Source: Acidobacteriota bacterium (GTDB lineage Bacteria; Acidobacteriota; Terriglobia; Bryobacterales; Bryobacteraceae). From it: 64,000 bases of DNA. Shown piece by piece: positions 16,757-26,311 of this stretch. The stretch lies in the NCBI GenBank assembly GCA_023436715.1, contig JAEZIJ010000015.1:5933-69932 (forward strand). Direction: 5' to 3'. Position 1 is the stretch's first letter. Each line of letters begins with the position of its first letter. The notes below the pieces were generated by a model that searched no databases, had not been told where the DNA came from, and saw only the letters and a list, made by a program, of their open reading frames with translations. The translations under genes were made by a program, and so were the position numbers.

Positions 16757-19248
16757 TGGCCTACCGAAAACAGAAAATGCGCGTCCTGGCCGGCTCACTG
16801 AACCTGCTGGCACCGGTGGACCTGACGCCGGAAGGAGATTCGCTCGCTCTCGAGAACTGGCGCGTCGATTCCGTTGGCGCGCTGCGATCGCGCAAAGGTT
16901 CAACCCTTCAGGCGGCACTGGGAGGGACGATCCATACCCTCTGGATGGCGGGAGCCGACCGCTACGCCGGGGTTGGCACAGAGTTGCGCCGCGGAACAGC
17001 TTTCGAGAACACCCTGTTCTCCGACCTGGACGGAAGCCCGATCGGCCTTGCCGCCTATCTCGGATTCGTATGGGTCATGAACCAGAACCGTCGGGCGAAA
17101 GTGGCCGGCGGAGTAAGCCAGTGGGGCAACCCGGCTCCATTGACGGCGCCCACAGTGACGCCCGGATTCGAAGGTCCTCTCACGGGAGACTACACCTACC
17201 ACGTCACCTTCGACGATTATCTCGGACACGAAAGCAACCCCGGGCCCGCGTCGGCCACGGTTAAGCTAACCAACCAGGTTGCCGAGCTGAGCAATATCCC
17301 GCTTCCTCCGCCGGGAATCACGGCGCGCCATATCTACCGCACCGGCGGCGGGCTGACTTCTGCCCTGCGGGTCGGGACCGTCTGGGACGCTGACACCACT
17401 TTCGTTGATATGAAGTCGGACGCGGAACTTCAGGCGGCAAACATCGAGCTGGAGTTCGATCACGATCCGCCGCCGGCCGCGATGGGCTTGGTTGGCCCAT
17501 ATTACGGCAAACTTATCGCCTTCCGTTCGGCCGCGCATCCGAACCGAATGTGGTGGACGCCCACGGCGCGGCCGTGGTACTTCCCCGGGTCAGACGACGA
17601 CTTCGAAGGAAACTGGATGGACGTTGGCGACGACAACGAGGCAATCGTCGCCATCACCTTCCACAAACGCCTACTGGTGATCTACAAGGAGCGGTCGATT
17701 TGGCGGCTCCAGGGCGACCCAGACAGCAACGATCCGGAGCTGGCTAACTCGAATGTCGCCATCTTTGGCGGTATGCGGGCGGTCGTGTCGGCGGGAGCGC
17801 ACGATTACTACCTCGGAGCCGACGGGGTATATCGGTTCAACGGAGATTTCGAGGAGCGGGTGTCGCGGAAGCTCGACCCCATATTTCAGGGCAACTACAC
17901 GGAAATCGGACATACGACGGCAGGGGCGCGGGTTAACGTTCCGCCGATGGATCACAGCTGGAACCAGCACTCCGCGCTCGGCTTCGAGCCGGGCCGCTTG
18001 TACCTGAGCTATCCACGAGACGGCTCGAGCACCTGGACAGAGTGCGTGGCGTACGAGGTCGATAGCGGGAACTGGGCTAATTACTCGCTCGGAAGCGGTG
18101 CCGGATTCTCAGCATTCGGCAAGCAGGGCGGAAACTTCCCCCTGCTGATGGCAGCCGGAGGCAACGTATTCGAGAATAACCAGCGAGAGACGGACGCCGG
18201 CGCGGCCATTCCTCTCACCTGGCAGAGCGCGTTTCTTGACCAGGGGCTTCCCGACAACCCGAAGATGTACGCCGATCTGGTGATCGACTACCGCACGGCG
18301 GAAGCCAACCAGACGACTTCGACGCTTGCCGCATCCGTGATGTACGACTACGGCGTTGCGGTGGCGCTCGGAAACTTGTCTTCAAATGTGCGCACTAAAG
18401 CTCGATTCCCACTCGGCACGGGCGGAAAGGGCCGGCAGGCGACCAACATCTCGGTACGGATCGCTGGCAGCGCCAGCAGCACGGTGACGATCTTCGGCGT
18501 CTACATTCACTACTACGTGCTGCCGCGTCAAGGGTTGACTTTCGATTCCGGCGTCTTCGATCTCGGAACCGATCAGGCTAAGCTGATGGACCGCTTCGAA
18601 CTCGAATTCGAGTGCGCCGGCGCGGTCAACTGGACGTTCTATTCCGATCTGCCCGGCGGGGTGCTTACCCAGCGCGACACCGGAACGATATCGGCGACCG
18701 CCGGACAAAGAAACATCACGGTTCCCATCGGGGCCGCGGGATATTACGGCCGCCGCGGCCGGCTCGTGCTGACCTCTACCCAGACGCTCGTGGTGCATGG
18801 GCTCAGGATTCGCACTCTGCCGATCGGCGTGTACCTGGACGGCTCGCTTTCCGAGTTCTGGCAGACGCAGCCGATTACCCTGACCGGAAGCCCGGATTCG
18901 CTGAACCTGTACCGGGAGATTGAACTGCTGGCGGAATCGACCGGCGCCGCCACGCTCGAAGTCTGGACCGAACTGCCGGGCCGTGCTCTCACCAAGCGCA
19001 AGGAGTTTTCCCTTGCCGAGACCGCCGGCCGTAGGCCGTTCAACTTCCGGCTGCCGGGAGATTGCCAGGGCCAGACGATTCAATTCAAGCTCACGCCCGC
19101 TGACGGAGTGACCACGATGCTGCTCAAGGGCGCAATCTTCGCCAAGCCCCTGGGGGTCGAGTCAGCCTGGGCGTGGTATCCGATTCAGATGCTTGGAACT
19201 CCTCCCGAATGGGCCTGGGTCGATCTGCCCGTGGATGCTGCCGAATGA
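16756..19248 (+). CDS. Large beta-rich tail structural protein
   Basis: The product is about 830 residues from GTG at 16756, overlapping the preceding TAG by one base. The N-terminus (ENWRVDSVGALRSRKGS) and Trp/Tyr-rich repeats with a YLGADGVYRFNG element fit the large propeller-like tail stopper or nozzle proteins of podoviruses. The C-terminal third is built from beta-sandwich-like repeats. A role in the tail tube or as fibre anchor is inferred. It is coupled to the next gene by ATGA. Confidence 0.7.
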   Translation: MAYRKQKMRVLAGSLNLLAPVDLTPEGDSLALENWRVDSVGALRSRKGSTLQAALGGTIHTLWMAGADRYAGVGTELRRGTAFENTLFSDLDGSPIGLAAYLGFVWVMNQNRRAKVAGGVSQWGNPAPLTAPTVTPGFEGPLTGDYTYHVTFDDYLGHESNPGPASATVKLTNQVAELSNIPLPPPGITARHIYRTGGGLTSALRVGTVWDADTTFVDMKSDAELQAANIELEFDHDPPPAAMGLVGPYYGKLIAFRSAAHPNRMWWTPTARPWYFPGSDDDFEGNWMDVGDDNEAIVAITFHKRLLVIYKERSIWRLQGDPDSNDPELANSNVAIFGGMRAVVSAGAHDYYLGADGVYRFNGDFEERVSRKLDPIFQGNYTEIGHTTAGARVNVPPMDHSWNQHSALGFEPGRLYLSYPRDGSSTWTECVAYEVDSGNWANYSLGSGAGFSAFGKQGGNFPLLMAAGGNVFENNQRETDAGAAIPLTWQSAFLDQGLPDNPKMYADLVIDYRTAEANQTTSTLAASVMYDYGVAVALGNLSSNVRTKARFPLGTGGKGRQATNISVRIAGSASSTVTIFGVYIHYYVLPRQGLTFDSGVFDLGTDQAKLMDRFELEFECAGAVNWTFYSDLPGGVLTQRDTGTISATAGQRNITVPIGAAGYYGRRGRLVLTSTQTLVVHGLRIRTLPIGVYLDGSLSEFWQTQPITLTGSPDSLNLYREIELLAESTGAATLEVWTELPGRALTKRKEFSLAETAGRRPFNFRLPGDCQGQTIQFKLTPADGVTTMLLKGAIFAKPLGVESAWAWYPIQMLGTPPEWAWVDLPVDAAE

Positions 19249-19703
19249 GAACCGCAAAAGCCAATACCGGAGCGCCGCAGGACATCCCGGATGACGTGCG
19301 GGACGTTGCCACCCTGCTGCCGATCCTCAACGAGCGGCTCCGCAGGCTGACCGGCGGGCAGACTACGGTGAACCGCACCACGGTCATCAAGCCGGGCGAG
19401 GGAGGAGGCGGGGGCGTCTCGATCACCTACCGCAAGATCAACGCCGATTCGGAGCAACTGGGAAGCGAGCTATCAGGCATCGTGATCGTCCTGGTTGACA
19501 CGAGCGGCGGACCGGTGGTCTTCCGTTTGCGCGACTGCGTGGAGGTCAGGACGGCGGTGATCATCGCGGTAAAGAAGACCACCGCCGACGGGAATGCGGC
19601 CACGGTTAAGGCCGCGGAGGGCCAGAACATCGACGGATCTACCGAGGTGGTTCTCTCGCAGCCGAAAGCTTGCTGGGTAGGGGGTGCGTGTGCCGTTTCC
19701 TAG
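19245..19703 (+). CDS. Tail fibre/needle-associated protein
   Basis: The product is 152 residues. An N-terminal helical part (DVATLLPILNERLRRL) is followed by a Gly-rich hinge and strands. The DGNAATVKAAEGQNIDGS segment near the C-terminus is a recurrent motif of phage tail-fibre and spike proteins. The 3' end overlaps the adhesin gene by 20 bases. It may link the adhesin to the tail. Confidence 0.65.
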   Translation: MRTAKANTGAPQDIPDDVRDVATLLPILNERLRRLTGGQTTVNRTTVIKPGEGGGGGVSITYRKINADSEQLGSELSGIVIVLVDTSGGPVVFRLRDCVEVRTAVIIAVKKTTADGNAATVKAAEGQNIDGSTEVVLSQPKACWVGGACAVS

Positions 19704-22155
19704 CCTCTCCGGGTACGCATCCGGAACCACCAACACCCAGTCGTACACCGTTCCCGGCGCCGCGAGCCTCACTGTCACATTTGGGCAGGTCTGGCTCGGG
19801 ATCGGTACTGGAGACAAGCTATACGTCTACGACGGGACTGGCAAGCTCATCCAGACGCTGAGCGGTCTGTACAACGCAGGATGGAGCGCCGTGGTGCCGG
19901 GCGAGACGGTTACCTTCAGGCTCGTCGCCGCAACCGGCGGAGGGTGGGACAGGTCGCAGCTTGGATACGCCGTCACGGACATCAGCGCCAGTTCCACCAT
20001 GCTCGTGTTTCAGACGGCCAGTCCCTTACCTGCCGCTACGCTAGGCTGGGTCTACCGGCAACCTCTAACCGTCAGCGGGGGGATAGGGCCGTACAGCTTT
20101 ACGCTCACCGTGGGAAGCCTCCCTGCCGGCCTTCGAATCGACGGCAACATGCTCGGCGGGACTCCCGAGCAGGCCGGGACGTTCAGCTTTACGATTCAGG
20201 CGACAGACCAAACTACGGGCGTTGGTATCGCCAAGAATTTCGAGCTGCTGGTCACAGCGCCCGACGCGCTCACGATCACCACTGAGGCGCTTCCCAATGC
20301 CCAGATCAACCGGCCCTACCAGGCTCAAGTCTGGCTGAACGCCTCTGGCGGCGTAATGCCGTACAAATGGGCAACCGTATCCGGGGCGCTTCCTCCAGGA
20401 CTCAGCCTGCGTATCGACGGGCTCGTATCCGGAACGCCGGTGCAGTCGGGGGCGTTCACATTCACTGCGCAGTGCGCCGACGCTCGCGGCGCCGTGGCTA
20501 CGAAGTACCTGACCATTTCCGTGCTCACCGGAGCGGAAGTGCTGGTCACAACGCCTTATCTGCCCTCCGGATACGTGGGCGTGCAGTACTCGCAAGCCGT
20601 GTCGGCCACCGGGGGAACAAAGCCGTACTCATGGACGGCTGTCTCGGGCTCGCTTCCGCCCGGACTGGCGCTGTCGTCCGGCGGAGCGGTCGCGGGCACC
20701 CCGAGCCTGAAAGGGACATTCAGCTTCACGGTGCGTGCCACCGATTCGCTGGGAGCCTCCGGCGACAGGGCGCTCTCTATCGAGATCCTCGATGCCGGAG
20801 ACCCCGGAGTAGGTCCGAACGGACTCCGCATCAGCACCGAAAGCCTACCGGGTGCGCAGCTCGGCAAGCTCTACAGCACGGCCATTGTAGCGAGCGGAGG
20901 GACGAAGCCCTACACCTTCAGTTTGTCTAGCGGTTCGCTTCCAGCGGGTCTCGCGCTCAGCGCGCAGGGGACGCTCTCGGGCACTCCGCTCGGAGCCGCA
21001 GGGGCATTCACGTTCACGGTGCAAGTTGCCGACTCGGCAACTCCTTCCGGAACGGCGACTCGGACCTACGCCCTAGTTGTTTCGCAGACCGAAGCTCTCG
21101 GAGGAGCCACGCAATGGTTCACGCTCGCGCTGTACGGAGGAGAGCAGAGCGCAGGAGGCGCGGCGCCTCGGTTCTACGATGAAACTCCCCAAGGCGTGAT
21201 CGACGGGGCGAACAGGACTTTCACCATTAGGTACACCCCCAACCCTCAGACGTGGTGCCAACTCAGCTTGAACGGAAGCAAGCAGCATCCCGGGGAGCAG
21301 ATCGACATCGTTGGCAACGCGATCACATACGCCGTAGCTCCTCGACCTGGGGACCGGCACTACTGCTGGTACGTTGTCGCTCAGGGAGAAAGCTCTGCGT
21401 CCGGAAATGCCCGCCGGTTCGCGGGCGGCACGGACATTCTGAACTGGGGCCACCACGACGCCCTTAACATTCAGGGAGATCTATCGATAGGTATCGGCTT
21501 CATGATTGCTCCCGATGCCGACACGTCCAAGGTGATGCCGCTGATTATGTACGGCTACGACGGCAGCCTAAACAATGGAAACAAAGGGGCCTCGTACCAG
21601 CTGCTGCTCAGGCATCGCGCAGGGTCGTGGCGACTGGTTTACTGCAACCATTACGTCAAATCCGGAATCCAGACGGCGTTCGTGTACGAATTCGCCTCGC
21701 CTTCCTTTCCTTCCGGGGTGTGGCGTTATGCGGGTATCTCTCGCGATATGGTGGCCAAAACTGTCGTGGCCTGCATTGGCGACTACTCCGGGATCGCAGC
21801 CACAGAGACAGTGGATGACGCAACCGTAACGAACGTCACGGACATGCCAGGCGAGAACAACTGGGCTGACTACGAGAATCCAACGCCGCTGATCGCCACC
21901 GACCCCGCCTGCGCGCTGTTTGTCGGAAACGCTCCCAGTGTCCCTGAGTACACGGGTGGCAAGATCACGATTGAGGAGCAGTACATCTGGAACCGTGCGG
22001 TCACCCAGGGAGAGCATACGGAAGCAATGAGGGGAAACCCGTCACGGGCGAACCTAGTGCTCGCCTGCGCCCCCGGATCGTCTCCCGAGCAGGACACGGC
22101 CAGCGGGTATACCGGAACGGTCACGGGAACCGCCTTGGTGGAGGGGCACATCTGA
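19684..22155 (+). CDS. Tail adhesin with CUB-like, four Ig-like repeats and lectin-like domain
   Basis: The product is 823 residues from GTG. Residues 5-105 resemble a CUB-type domain (KLYVYDGTGKLIQTLSG). Four He_PIG-type Ig repeats of about 90 residues start near 108, 199, 289 and 384, each with the G-x-L-P-x-G-L and SGTP pattern. Residues about 480-823 look like a concanavalin/LamG-type jelly roll. Such proteins bind surface sugars, so this is the best candidate for the receptor-binding protein. The same repeat type occurs in the host gene at 43715-46048. Confidence 0.8.
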   Translation: MRVPFPSLSGYASGTTNTQSYTVPGAASLTVTFGQVWLGIGTGDKLYVYDGTGKLIQTLSGLYNAGWSAVVPGETVTFRLVAATGGGWDRSQLGYAVTDISASSTMLVFQTASPLPAATLGWVYRQPLTVSGGIGPYSFTLTVGSLPAGLRIDGNMLGGTPEQAGTFSFTIQATDQTTGVGIAKNFELLVTAPDALTITTEALPNAQINRPYQAQVWLNASGGVMPYKWATVSGALPPGLSLRIDGLVSGTPVQSGAFTFTAQCADARGAVATKYLTISVLTGAEVLVTTPYLPSGYVGVQYSQAVSATGGTKPYSWTAVSGSLPPGLALSSGGAVAGTPSLKGTFSFTVRATDSLGASGDRALSIEILDAGDPGVGPNGLRISTESLPGAQLGKLYSTAIVASGGTKPYTFSLSSGSLPAGLALSAQGTLSGTPLGAAGAFTFTVQVADSATPSGTATRTYALVVSQTEALGGATQWFTLALYGGEQSAGGAAPRFYDETPQGVIDGANRTFTIRYTPNPQTWCQLSLNGSKQHPGEQIDIVGNAITYAVAPRPGDRHYCWYVVAQGESSASGNARRFAGGTDILNWGHHDALNIQGDLSIGIGFMIAPDADTSKVMPLIMYGYDGSLNNGNKGASYQLLLRHRAGSWRLVYCNHYVKSGIQTAFVYEFASPSFPSGVWRYAGISRDMVAKTVVACIGDYSGIAATETVDDATVTNVTDMPGENNWADYENPTPLIATDPACALFVGNAPSVPEYTGGKITIEEQYIWNRAVTQGEHTEAMRGNPSRANLVLACAPGSSPEQDTASGYTGTVTGTALVEGHI

Positions 22156-22895
22156 TGGCACGAGGAAATCTTGATTACGATCAAGTGCGCGACTTCTGCC
22201 GACTTGGGGCTGGAACTAAATACCAGATGTCTAACGGCATCTACACTCCCGGCAACGTGCCGAAGTGGGGAGTGGACGGGACACTGGAGGACAGCGGTAA
22301 AGCAGCGAGTGGGATCGGCACCGGGGGCGGAGCCGAGGTGTCAGGATTCTATTTTGGCGCTCCTACGCCACCCGCGTTGGGGGATTTCACATGGGTTAAC
22401 CAGGGCGCGGCTACCGTGACCGATCGAGTCAGAGGCTTGTATGTTTCAGTGCCTGCCAGCGGGGCAAATTTCCGCATTCTAAAGAAATTCGCTCCGACCC
22501 CACCATACACGATCCGAGCCTGCGCCTTGACCAACTTGTTCGCCTCGGGATCACAGGGGGCCGTCATCGGATGGAGGAACGGAGCGACTGGGCAGATACA
22601 GATATACGGCTTGACTAACGACCGCTTGGCGGTCGCCAACTGGAACAGTCCAACTTCGTGGAATTCTACCCTCGTTAATCCTGTGCACAACATCATTGGG
22701 TTGCACTACCTAGAGATCTCAGATGACGCGACCAACAGGAAGTGCGGAGTCTCCGCAGACGGCGTAAACTTTGAGGCGGTCTATTCGATGTCGCGGACCA
22801 CCTTTATCACGCCCGACGAGGTGTTCTTCGCGGTCTACAACGAGTCCACCACATACCGATGCGGGGCCACGTTATTCGGGTGGGACCAGTCATAA
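22155..22895 (+). CDS. Second tail fibre protein, lectin-like C-terminus
   Basis: The product is 246 residues; its ATG overlaps the adhesin stop. The N-terminus (QVRDFCRLGAGTKYQMSNG) looks like a collar-attachment region. The rest alternates strands with Gly, Trp and Asn and includes an IGLHYLEISDD segment, compatible with a carbohydrate-binding jelly roll. Its last 61 bases overlap the end of the convergent acyltransferase gene, a tight fit that suggests the acyltransferase was added later. Confidence 0.65.
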   Translation: MARGNLDYDQVRDFCRLGAGTKYQMSNGIYTPGNVPKWGVDGTLEDSGKAASGIGTGGGAEVSGFYFGAPTPPALGDFTWVNQGAATVTDRVRGLYVSVPASGANFRILKKFAPTPPYTIRACALTNLFASGSQGAVIGWRNGATGQIQIYGLTNDRLAVANWNSPTSWNSTLVNPVHNIIGLHYLEISDDATNRKCGVSADGVNFEAVYSMSRTTFITPDEVFFAVYNESTTYRCGATLFGWDQS

Positions 22896-23884
22896 CGGAA
22901 CTTGTGGCCGATCTGGATCAGTGGGTATTCCAGATATAGCCACGACAAGCGGGCAAGGGAAAAAGTGGTTAGCGCCGCAAAAATGACGAGCGCCGGTCCG
23001 GCCGCAATCGCGCCGATAAGGATGAACGTAGGCTGGTGAAACAGGTATATCGAGTAGGAGTACTTACCGACGTGCTGCATTGGAGTAGAGTTCAGAAGCC
23101 GCGAAAACCGCTTACCCGTATGCGTGAGCGCGAAGGCGACAACCGCACTCCAGAACAGGCAGACCCACAGCGGGTCCATCACCTGTTCATTGGGGGTTCG
23201 CACGAGCAGATAGCGGAATCCGAATACGACGCACGCCGGTAGGCTCCACTCAGCGAGGAATGCGCGAGCCGCGTTGTGGCGCATGGCAAACATCAGCAGA
23301 ACGCCCATTCCAAGGCAGTCGAGGCGGCAGGGCATCAGGGTATACGATGCCATGTGCGACGAACACGCGGCTCGGAGGATGGGCGCCGCGATTACTCCCG
23401 CGCCGGCCAGCCACGGCAACGCACGAACCGGAGCGAAGCGGACGATTAGCGGCAGGGTCAGATAGAACTGTTCCTCCACGGCCAGCGACCAAGTTGGGTT
23501 GAGCCAATGCGAACCCCAGTTCCCCGTGATCGCATTAAAGACGTTCTGGCCGAACACGGCGTAACTCCAGGCCGGCAGGGGAGAGGTATCGACGCGGAAA
23601 ACCAACAAGCAGCCTGCTACCGTGAGGCCATAGAGCGGCAGGATGCGGAAGGCGCGGCGACCGTAGAACACACGGAAGTAGTTCGCTGACTCTCGTGCGT
23701 CCAACAGAATCCCGCCTATCAGATATCCGGAGATGACGAAAAACAGATCCACTCCGGACCAGCCTAGCCGGAACGCTTGACCGATTGGGGTGGCGGTCAA
23801 GCCGAGTCCGGACACGTAATGCCATCCGATTACCAGAATGATAGCGATGGCCCGCAAGCCGTCGAGTTCCGGTATGCGCTTCAT
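22835..23884 (-). CDS. Acyltransferase family 3 (OafA/YrhL-like), prophage cargo
   Basis: The product is a 349-residue multi-span membrane protein. The start KRIPELDGLRAIAI, then HYVSG, GVDLFFVISGYLIGG, RR(A)FRILPLY and a WSLAVEEQFYL motif are diagnostic for acyltransferase 3, which adds O-acyl groups to surface sugars. It is the only plus-strand interruption in the tail region, reading opposite to all structural genes and adjacent to the receptor-binding genes. This is the standard setting for serotype conversion: the lysogen's surface is altered and superinfection blocked. The actual substrate is unknown. No strong SD is seen; it is probably coupled to the small gene upstream. Confidence 0.9.
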   Translation of the reverse strand: MKRIPELDGLRAIAIILVIGWHYVSGLGLTATPIGQAFRLGWSGVDLFFVISGYLIGGILLDARESANYFRVFYGRRAFRILPLYGLTVAGCLLVFRVDTSPLPAWSYAVFGQNVFNAITGNWGSHWLNPTWSLAVEEQFYLTLPLIVRFAPVRALPWLAGAGVIAAPILRAACSSHMASYTLMPCRLDCLGMGVLLMFAMRHNAARAFLAEWSLPACVVFGFRYLLVRTPNEQVMDPLWVCLFWSAVVAFALTHTGKRFSRLLNSTPMQHVGKYSYSIYLFHQPTFILIGAIAAGPALVIFAALTTFSLARLSWLYLEYPLIQIGHKFRYDWSHPNNVAPHRYVVDSL

Positions 23885-23890
23885 GTCGAT

Positions 23891-24028
23891 TTACGAGCGC
23901 TGCGCCTTCTTCCAAGTGTCGTTAAGCACGTTCCACCTTCTTCCCGCGCACCTTTGGCAGTACACCCAACCGTCATTGAAGCGGGTTCGCTGCGAAGCAT
24001 GAAACAGCCAGCACCATAAGCGACTCAT
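23891..24028 (-). CDS. Small Cys-pair protein upstream of the acyltransferase
   Basis: The product is 45 residues. The ATG at 24028 is chosen because GAGAGG lies about 8 bases upstream; the longer frame from 24112 lacks this. Trp-rich with YCQRCAGRRW, it resembles the short DUF1660-type phage zinc-binding proteins. The stop lies 7 bases before the acyltransferase start, so the two form a leftward unit. Its promoter should be in 24029-24122, shared with the divergent acetyltransferase; I could not fix it. Confidence 0.55.
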   Translation of the reverse strand: MSRLWCWLFHASQRTRFNDGWVYCQRCAGRRWNVLNDTWKKAQRS

Positions 24029-24122
24029 CCAGAAATCCTCTCGTGAACCTTTGTTCAGGAAGCCTATCACAGATCCTCCACCCTGGTAAACCTCCCGCCT
24101 CCGTTTCGGCAATTAAGAGGGC

Positions 24123-24794
24123 GTGAGCGAGATCACCGTCCAAAGCCAGTTCCCTTTCTCCGCAGTGCCGCGGGTATGGTCGTGGATCTCCGAATTTAAG
24201 GACCGGGTGTCCGACGACTTCGGAGCCAAGACGCTCGATGAGTTCGTGGCGCTCTGGGAATCGCGAGCGCAGCGCAGTTGGGCCGTCTACCGAGACGGGG
24301 AGCTTGGTGGGGTGGTGACGTTCGAGAACTGGACGCCGAAAACCGGCGCGGCGCACTGCATCTTCAAGCGCTCGTTCTGGGGGTGGGAAACGACGCTGCC
24401 GGCGCTCAAGGAGATCGCCCGCCAGGGCTTCGATAGCGGGATTCACAAGGTTCTGTTCTTCGTCTTCAGCGACAACAACGCAATCATTTCCCTGCTCAAG
24501 CGGCTGGGGGCGCGGCGCGAGGGGCTGTTACGCCAGCAGACCTTCCGGAACGGAAAGCCGGTAGATATGGCGCTTTTCGGACTTTTAAAGGAGGACTTCG
24601 ATGGGCTTCAACGTGGGCGGATCGAGCCAGAGCAGCACCAGCCAGCAGTCCCAGTACGGGACCAGGACAAAGACCCTGCTGCCGGAGCAGTCGAGCGTCC
24701 TGGGGCTTCTGAGCGACACGATACAGGGCAAGTTGACGCAACCGCAGGCCGGCCTAGAACCGCTCAAGACGCAGGCGCGGCAGCAGGTCAATGA
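24123..24794 (+). CDS. GNAT-family acetyltransferase with out-of-frame C-terminal overlap
   Basis: The product is 223 residues from GTG. Residues 1 to about 158 form a GNAT fold: a SWAVYRDGELGGVVTF strand pair, a helix with LKEIARQGFD, and FVFSDNNAIISLLKRLGA, the usual acetyl-CoA-associated end of the domain. The remaining 65 residues are a Gly/Gln/Ala-rich tail encoded entirely inside the next gene in another frame (194-base overlap). Internal GNAT genes near ejection proteins are common in podovirus-like phages. The tail may be a read-through after loss of an earlier stop. Confidence 0.75.
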   Translation: MSEITVQSQFPFSAVPRVWSWISEFKDRVSDDFGAKTLDEFVALWESRAQRSWAVYRDGELGGVVTFENWTPKTGAAHCIFKRSFWGWETTLPALKEIARQGFDSGIHKVLFFVFSDNNAIISLLKRLGARREGLLRQQTFRNGKPVDMALFGLLKEDFDGLQRGRIEPEQHQPAVPVRDQDKDPAAGAVERPGASERHDTGQVDATAGRPRTAQDAGAAAGQ

Positions 24795-25086
24795 CATCTA
24801 CTCCGGCGGCTGGCAGGGCCTGAGAGACAAGATGCTCGGCTCCGGCGGCGGGCGCTCGGGAAAGTTCGGCATGGCCGCCCGCAACATGGAGCAGGCGCGC
24901 CTTGGCCAACTGAGCGCACTTGAACCGCAGTTCGCCAACCTCGCGCTCCAGCAGGAGCAACTGGGCTCGAGCCTAGCCGCGGCGCTGCTCGGCATGGACT
25001 TCGGAGGCTCCTTCAGCCAGCAGGGCTCGGGCAGCGGAACACAGAAGGGCTCCAACTGGGGCTTCGGCGCAAGCCTGATCGGCTAA
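24601..25086 (+). CDS. Probable internal virion protein (small)
   Basis: The product is 161 residues. AAGGAGG ends about 7 bases before the ATG, the best SD in this part. The protein is Ser/Gln/Gly-rich with helical parts (QQVNDIYSGGWQGLRDKML) and a Gly-rich end. Composition and position before two larger internal virion proteins are typical of ejection-protein modules. No motif fixes its function. Confidence 0.6.
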   Translation: MGFNVGGSSQSSTSQQSQYGTRTKTLLPEQSSVLGLLSDTIQGKLTQPQAGLEPLKTQARQQVNDIYSGGWQGLRDKMLGSGGGRSGKFGMAARNMEQARLGQLSALEPQFANLALQQEQLGSSLAAALLGMDFGGSFSQQGSGSGTQKGSNWGFGASLIG

Positions 25087-25096
25087 GGAGGGGCGC

Positions 25097-26311
25097 ATGG
25101 GAGTAATCGACACCATCATTGGAATCCGCCAGCGCAACCGGGCGCTCGACCAGGAGCAGCGCCGCATCGACATCGCGCAGCAAGATCACGACTTCCAGCG
25201 GAAGATCGAGACGGCCAAGATGTCGATGGCCCTTCTCGGAAACCCCGACATCAAGCCGGTGGAGGGTGGCACCTACGCCGGCACAATGCCGACTCAGCAG
25301 TTCAACCCCATGAAGGCCGTTGCGGGGATTCCGGGGGCCGCGGGCTATACGGGCGGAATCCCCGACGTCACGGACACAGTACAGAGCCCCACGCGCGTTC
25401 CGGTGGACCCTGGGCGCACGGTCGATTGGGGCGGCAAGAAGTACGCCGTCGCGACCCCCGACGAATCGTTCAACCGGGAGGTTGCAGAGAAGAAGCGGTT
25501 GCAATCAGCGGGCATCGAAGCGGCGGTCGAGGGCGAGCAGTTGCGGCGCCGGATGGTCCCCGAGGATTACGTCACCATTAACGACCCGAACCAGCCCGGA
25601 AGGCAGATCACGGTGCGCGCAGATCGGGCTGGCGAGACGGCCGGAGGGTTCGCACGGCTCTACGATGTGACGCACCCGGCGGCGAAGACGGAACGGCGGA
25701 CGCCGCTGCACTTCAACACCTCGACGAACGACGCCGGCGACGTGACAACCGTTGCCCGAGACCCGTTCACCGGGCAGGCAATCAGCACGGAAACGCGCCG
25801 CGGCGCAGGCAAGCGAACGCGCGATCCAGCAGGCCAGCAGATGACGCCGGGGCAGTCCGCGGTACAGAACCGCTTCGACGAGCGCCAGTTCGAAGCGGCG
25901 ATGGCGAAACACGACAAGCTCCAGGACCAGGAGCAGGAGCAGCACGGGTTTAGGCAAGCCTACGGCGAAGCCCTGAACACACAGGACGGGCAGAGCTTCA
26001 TCGATCCCGACGACGGCAAGCAGAAGGATATGAACTCCCTCTGGCGCTCCTCGCTGAAGCGCCGTTTCGATCAGTCCAGCCAGAAGGCCAAGGCTCTCGC
26101 GGATCAGCAGATGAAGATCCGCAAACAGTACGGGACCGGGGAGTTTGCTCCGGGTGCCGAGCGGCCGGCCGAGGCTCCACAGGCGAAGCAGGCAGAGCGG
26201 CCGAAGGGAGGGACGAAGATCAACGAAGCGGAGTTGAGGCAGCGAGCCCAGGCGGCCGGCAAAGACCCCGACGAGGCCGTGAAGATCGCGAAAGCTCGGA
26301 AGCTACTCTGA
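25097..26311 (+). CDS. Putative internal virion/ejection protein
   Basis: The product is 404 residues. The N-terminal 50 residues form a charged helix with repeated Arg/Gln/Asp; the middle (about 75-210) is more globular; the C-terminal half is rich in Gln, Lys and Glu. Its stop shares a base with the start of the 1581-residue gene. Role in DNA ejection is inferred from position and composition. Confidence 0.6.
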   Translation: MGVIDTIIGIRQRNRALDQEQRRIDIAQQDHDFQRKIETAKMSMALLGNPDIKPVEGGTYAGTMPTQQFNPMKAVAGIPGAAGYTGGIPDVTDTVQSPTRVPVDPGRTVDWGGKKYAVATPDESFNREVAEKKRLQSAGIEAAVEGEQLRRRMVPEDYVTINDPNQPGRQITVRADRAGETAGGFARLYDVTHPAAKTERRTPLHFNTSTNDAGDVTTVARDPFTGQAISTETRRGAGKRTRDPAGQQMTPGQSAVQNRFDERQFEAAMAKHDKLQDQEQEQHGFRQAYGEALNTQDGQSFIDPDDGKQKDMNSLWRSSLKRRFDQSSQKAKALADQQMKIRKQYGTGEFAPGAERPAEAPQAKQAERPKGGTKINEAELRQRAQAAGKDPDEAVKIAKARKLL

